Source: Cephalopachus bancanus (taxonomy: Eukaryota; Chordata; Mammalia; Primates; Tarsiidae). Taken from it: a DNA stretch of 64,000 nt. A program made the position numbers and the translations under genes. The notes below the pieces were generated by a model. It was not told the DNA's origin. It saw nothing but the letters and a program-made list of their open reading frames with translations, and searched no databases. Below are positions 59,088 to 64,000 of this stretch, one piece after another; within the stretch, counting starts at the first letter, position 1; each line of letters begins with the position of its first letter. The DNA is taken from contig JAPVLO010000003.1 in assembly GCA_027257055.1 (NCBI GenBank), forward strand, positions 13,457,501 through 13,521,500. Direction: 5' to 3'.

Positions 59088-59368
59088 GCCGGGCTTGGTG
59101 ACTCAGCCTGTAATCCCAGCACTTTAGGAGGCCAAGGTGGGTGGATTGCCTGAGCCCGCAGGTTTGAGACCAACCGGGGCAACTTGGCGAGACTTCATCT
59201 CTACAATAAATTAAAAAAAAAAAAAATTAGCCTGTAGTTCCGGTTACTTGAAAGGCTGAGGTGGAAGGATCGCCAGAGCCCAGCAGGTCGACGCTGGGGT
59301 GGCGGTGAGTGTGCCACTGCACTCCAGCCTGAGCAACAGAGTGAGACTCCAACTCAAAAGAAAAAAAA
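59088..59368 (+). mobile_element. Alu, lineage-specific group
   Basis: Flanked by GAAAGGTGGCT(G/A)GTG (59073-59087 and 59369-59383). It lacks the GGGCGTGGTAGCGCGC block after the linker (ATTAGCCTGTAG), a private deletion. Confidence 0.95.
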
Positions 59369-59410
59369 GAAAGGTGGCTAGTGAGACTGAGAAACTATTT
59401 AATGTGATCT

Positions 59411-59705
59411 CATTTTTTTTTTAGTCAGTGTCTCACTTTGTTGCCCAGGCTGGAGTACAATGGCACACTCACAGTTACTGCAACCTAGAACTCCTGGGCT
59501 CAGGTGATCCTTCTTGCTCAGCATCCTGAGTAGCTAGGACTACAGACACACATCACCATGCCCAGTTAATTTTTAAAAAATTTTTTGTAAAGATGAGGTC
59601 TTGCTATGTTGCCCAGGCTGGTCTTGATCTTCTGGGCTCAAACAATTCTCCCACCTTGGCCTCTCAAAGTGCTGGCATTACAAGCAGGAACCACTGCACC
59701 TGGCC
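59411..59705 (-). mobile_element. AluJ-like
   Basis: Reverse dimer, ending ACCACTGCACCTGGCC; tail-to-tail with the preceding plus-strand Alu. Confidence 0.92.
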
Positions 59706-60477
59706 ATATTTAAATTTAAATTTAAATAATCTGATATAACTAATGGCTGCCATATTCAACAATGTAGGACTACATATTACCCTCACCCTATCCCCTATAG
59801 CTGGATTCGTCTCCCTTGAACCTGTCCACTCCCCTTGGGAGAGTCTAGCTCCAGGTGGTGACCCCTTTTGCTCTGTCCCAGACTGCTGGCATTAACCTTC
59901 CTGTGCCTGGCCAAGTTACAAGATATGACACCTCCAATCCTACATGCCATCAAATAAAAAACCCAACTCCGGCCAAGTTGGCAGCTGGGCTGGTAGTGGT
60001 GGTGGAATGTGCTTTTGAAGTCCTGTCACAACTCAGAGCACAGCACAGAAGCAACATTCCAAAGTGAGGGTCCCACGACTCACCTGTGTTAACATTATAT
60101 AACCAAGGTACAGGAACCACAGATACAAAAGGAACCCCCATGTCCAATCTCCTTCTTTTCCATTGGAGACTTCAAGTCCTGGTTCAAGTCAAGGAAAGAG
60201 AATTTGAAGAAAGAGAAGGCAGTGGGTAGAATCCAATGCAAGCCAGTGAAGCATTAGCAGGAATAAGATCTATGAGTGGCCCCTGGAGGAGGTTAGCTGG
60301 GCTGGAGCTAGTGACCTTGGTGACCTTGAGGAGAGTATGGCGGTGGAAGAAATGAATGGACTATATGGACTTAAGAGAAAATAGATGCAGGGAAATGCAA
60401 AAGGGAGATCCAGACCATTCATTAAAAAGTTTAGCATCGAAAGGAGGCAGTGAGGTATCTATGAAAGAAAAACATGG

Positions 60478-60600
60478 GGAGCACAGTGTCTGCGTCTGTA
60501 ATCCCAGCTACTCTAGAGGCTGAGGTGGGAGGGGCTTGAGTCCAGGAATTTAAACCAGCCTGGGCAATATAGCGAGACTCTCCAAAAAATTTTTTTTTAA
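60478..60600 (+). mobile_element. Alu monomer or fragment
   Basis: GAGCACAGTGTCTGCGTCTG to CAATATAGCGAGACTC, one arm with an A/T-rich tail. Confidence 0.7.
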
Positions 60601-60728
60601 CTTAAAAAAAAAGGGAATAAAAAGTTAAAAGAAAATGTAAAAAGAAAGAACATTAAACTTCTGCTGAATTCTAGTCTGACACATTTCTCATCCATGAAAT
60701 GGGTGAATACCATTAACCTCAAAGTTTC

Positions 60729-61016
60729 TTTTTTTTGAGTTGGAGTCTCACTGTGTTGGCCCAGACTGGAGTGCAGTGGCTGCTCCTGGCCACCGCAGCC
60801 TCGACCTGCTGGGCTCCAGCGATCCTTCTACCTCAGCCTTCCAAGTAGCTGGAACTACAGGCACACGCTACCACGCCCGGCTAATTTTTTGATTTTATTG
60901 TAGAGATGAAGTCTCACCAAATTGCCCAGGTGGGTCTCGAACCCACGGGCTCAAGCAATCCACTCACCTCGGCCTCCCAAAGCACAGGATTACAGGATGA
61001 GCCACCGAGCCCGGCC
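60729..61016 (-). mobile_element. Alu, lineage-specific, perfect 14-bp TSD
   Basis: Flanked by AACCTCAAAGTTTC (60715-60728 and 61017-61030). Reversed B box GGTCTCGAACC intact; retains several CpGs. Confidence 0.95.
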
Positions 61017-61126
61017 AACCTCAAAGTTTCATTATAACATTTGTCATACCACCTAGAACACGCCTGATCTCCTCTGACATTCACTATATGACAAAATAAA
61101 TAGCTGATGAAAAAAAAACTCTTTTT

Positions 61127-61431
61127 GGTTGGGCGCGGTGGCTCACGCCTGTAATTCCAGAACTTTGGGAGGCAGAGGTGAAAGGATTGCCTGAGCCCAC
61201 AGGTTCGAGATCAGTCTGGGCAACATGGCAAGACTTCATCTCTACAATAAATTAAAAAAAAAAAAAAATCAGTCAGGGTAGTGGCGCGCACCTGTAGTTC
61301 CAGCTACTTGGAAGGCTGAGGCCCAAGAACCTGAGCCCAGCAGGTTGAGGCTGCGGTGACCTTGAGTATGCCACTGCACTCCAGCCTGGGTGATAGAGTG
61401 AGACTCCGACTCAAACAAAACAAAACAAAAC
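61127..61431 (+). mobile_element. Alu
   Basis: Head GGTTGGGCGCGGTGGCTCACGCC keeps the ancestral CACGCC, while linker and right arm follow the younger group. The tail is (CAAAA)n. Confidence 0.93.
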
Positions 61432-61712
61432 ATTTTTTTCTTTGTGGCCTCACTCTGTCACCCAGGCTGGCGTGCAGTGGCATGACATGGCTTGCTGCAG
61501 CCTTGACCTCTTGGACTCAGGCAATCCTTCCACTTCAGCCTCCTGAGTAGCTGGGACTACAGGTGTGTGTGTACCACCACTCCCAGCAAATTTTTTTCGA
61601 GACAAGGTCTTCTTATGTTGCCCAGGCTGATCTTGAACTCCTGGGCTCAAGCAATCTTCCCACCTAGGTCTCCCAAAGTGCTGGGATTAAGTGGGAGCCC
61701 CCATGCCTGGCC
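61432..61712 (-). mobile_element. AluJ-like
   Basis: Reverse dimer that begins where the previous Alu's tail ends, forming an inverted pair with essentially no spacer. Confidence 0.92.
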
Positions 61713-62124
61713 AGAAAAAAAACTTTATCAACTGCAAAATCCTTTAACAATATAAGACTGGAAGAAGGAGGAAATATGGTAGTAGCTAGAAGGGGAAGGG
61801 GGATCAGGCAAAGATTTGGGGGACATGGTTCTTATATTAATACTGAGGAGGCTGATACCTAGGAGAACAAAAGGAAGAGGCCAGTGGAGAGGGAGAGACC
61901 AAAGGGTTAAGGGAGTGTCAAGAAACAAAGAGGGTGCTTGGGAGGAATATAGATGGCATTTTCTTTCTTTTTTTTCCTTGTAACTGGTGATATCTGCTCC
62001 AGACAGCTGACATTTTCTGAAGCTGGAAGGGAGACTGGGTGCAGCTGAAAATTGACAAATGCATATCAGAGGCACCCTGCTTTCCATTCCCAAGGGAATA
62101 ATAAAAAGGATGACACCTCTTAAT

Positions 62125-62335
62125 ACTGTGCAGAGATTTATGGTTTATTAAGCACTGCCACAGACGTGACCACATCTAATTACTCTTCATGACAACCTGG
62201 CAGTGAGGTGTTTCTATCCCCAGTTTATGCGGAGGAAACTGGGGCTCAGAGGCGTCGTGGGACATGCCCCAGGAGACACAGCTGGTAAGAGCCGGGCGGG
62301 CTAGGATTGCAACCCCTGGATCCCACAGCTGTTGG
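62125..62335 (+). mobile_element. MIR
   Basis: CTATCCCCAGTTTATGCGGAGG, AACTGGGGCTCAGAGG and CACAGCTGGTAAGAGCCGGG follow the MIR core. Confidence 0.8.
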
Positions 62336-63388
62336 GCTGGGCCTCCTTCCCTCCCCATGCCCTCTTCAAACTGAAACCTGGCCCTTCCCGGCGGCCACAC
62401 CCGCCCTCACTGACTCACAGGGAGGGGCCCCTGATCTCGACTCCCCAGAGCCAGTTTCTGACCTTGGAGTCTCCACCCTCTCTTCGGTTCCTACTCTGCG
62501 ATACCCTCCCTCCACTTCCCCCTCCCCCAGCCCTTTTCTCCCTTTTGATTCAGCTGTTAGAAATAAAGGCTGGCGTTTTGAGGATATTAAGATGGAAGCC
62601 ATTACGGGCAACCCCGCCCTGCCACTCCCCACGCTTCCCGTGGGATTCCCGAGGGACACAGACGCCACAGGCCATAGCAACAGGAGACAAGCTGCGCTTT
62701 GTTTTTCCATTCTGCTGGGCCTGCCAGTGCCCAGGGCTCACCCAGGGCTCTTGGATAAGACTGAGAGGGAGCCCAAGGCCTGCCCTGTGGGCCTAACAGG
62801 GCCTCTCCCTCTCCCTAAACCCTCCTTTGTTTGGGGGATGCTTCCTCCTTCTGTTTGGTAGCTGACTAGATAGAGAAGCAGAGGTGAGTGTTCTTAGGTG
62901 TGGGTGGAAGGAAGAGAGGGCCACGTTCTTGTGTGTCTTTTTTTTGCACGCTCAGTGACCCCACTCACGAGTAAATTTGGCCTAACCGTTGTCCTGGAAT
63001 CTGACCAATCAGATTAGTATTCCCTCCTCTAGCCATCTGAGAGGTGGAAATACTTGCTGGGTGTGGGGAGTTGGGCCGGACCTTTCTCTGCTGATTGTAG
63101 CAGTTGAAGCTAGAAACATCCATCCCTTCTGTCCTCTGGTCCCCAACATTTACATGCCCCGCCCCCAGCTTTTCCCCAGCCATTACTTGAGCCCCTGGAC
63201 CAGTGCACTGGCCTCTCCCCAGCACCCAGAGCAACCCTTCTGAAAGGGAAAAAGGACCAGTCACTCTTTTACAGTTTTGCAGCAGGGCTGATGACAAGGG
63301 ACACCAGCAAAAAGGACAGAGTTCCAGGAATCTGAAAGGGGGCCTGGGACCATCTCTGTTGCCCAAATGAACAAATTCATCATACATA

Positions 63389-63610
<222 letters not shown>

Positions 63611-63771
63611 CAGAATGTTAGCAAGCCTATAGTTGCCAGCTGGAATGACTGAACAAATTTTAAAGCAGAGATCATGGTCACTTTTGGAGGGCCTGACTTT
63701 CAGTGACTCCCCATTGTTTACAGGGAAAAGGCTTGGTCTGCCACCTCACCCCCACTCTAAATCCTTAAATT

Positions 63772-64000
63772 AGCTGGGCACAGTGGCTCAAGCCTGGAGA
63801 AAGGAGGATTGCTTGAACTCAGGAGTTTGAGACCAGCCTGGGGAACATAGTCAGACTTTTGCCTACAAAAAATTAAAAAATTAGCCAGGTATAGTGGCAC
63901 ATGCCTATAGTCCAAGCTACTCCAGAGGGTGATGCAGGAGAATTGCTTGAGCCCAGGATTTGGAGGCTGCAGTGAGCCATGATCATGCTACTGTACTCAC
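63772..64000 (+). mobile_element. Alu, cut by the window edge
   Basis: AGCTGGGCACAGTGGCTCAAGCC head with loss of AATCCCAGCACTTTGGG; continues past the right edge. Confidence 0.9.

Noticed and set aside
62307..62861. Overlapping 154- and 184-codon plus-strand frames upstream of the gene
   Set aside because: Pyrimidine-rich sequence beginning in a MIR. No recognisable protein, and two frames are open equally well.

Overview
This is primate nuclear DNA: about forty Alu copies, L1/L2/MIR/MaLR debris, one CpG island and widely spaced exons with GT-AG splice sites. It covers the 5' part of one protein-coding gene on the minus strand, EPB41L4B (EHM2, a FERM-domain band 4.1-like protein). Exon 1 (start codon at 52075) lies in a CpG island. 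Exon 2 (12053-12157) and exon 3 (742-784) follow toward lower coordinates. The three exons join in frame to 149 codons plus one base: an Ala/Gly/Arg-rich N-terminus followed by the first half of the FERM F1 lobe. The remaining exons lie beyond the left edge.

Layout: 1-741 is the start of intron 3; 785-12052 is intron 2; 12158-51775 is the roughly 39.6-kb intron 1; about 50.9-52.8 kb is the CpG-island promoter with exon 1; 52.8-64 kb is upstream intergenic DNA. No second protein-coding gene is supported. Apart from exons and promoter, the window holds transposon-derived sequence (Alu, L1 3' ends, L2, a CR1/L3 fragment, MIR, MaLR LTRs, MER5-like and other DNA transposons), a Y1-RNA retropseudogene and simple repeats, separated by unique intronic DNA. 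The 6.2 kb around the promoter (47947-54182) has no Alu.

Species: none of the Alus shows AluS or AluY diagnostic positions. Many belong to one distinctive group with shared changes: a shortened A-box region, a perfect tRNA-type B box, an ACAATAAATC linker, GTTCCAGCTACTTGGAAGG, and a tail ending ACTCCAACTC. At 56.2-56.8 kb one such copy sits inside an older AluJ-like copy, so the group is the younger one. The pattern argues against monkeys and apes, and the copies do not resemble the lemur/loris Alu as I remember it. Tarsier is my best guess; this is inference, not a database result.

No new multi-gene system is visible. The points most worth a second look are the lineage-specific Alu group with a tRNA-like internal promoter, the Y1-RNA retropseudogene with long target-site duplications and an internal insertion, a near-perfect 33-bp hairpin in intron 2, a GGC-repeat plus paired E-box promoter, and repeated use of one target site by two Alus.
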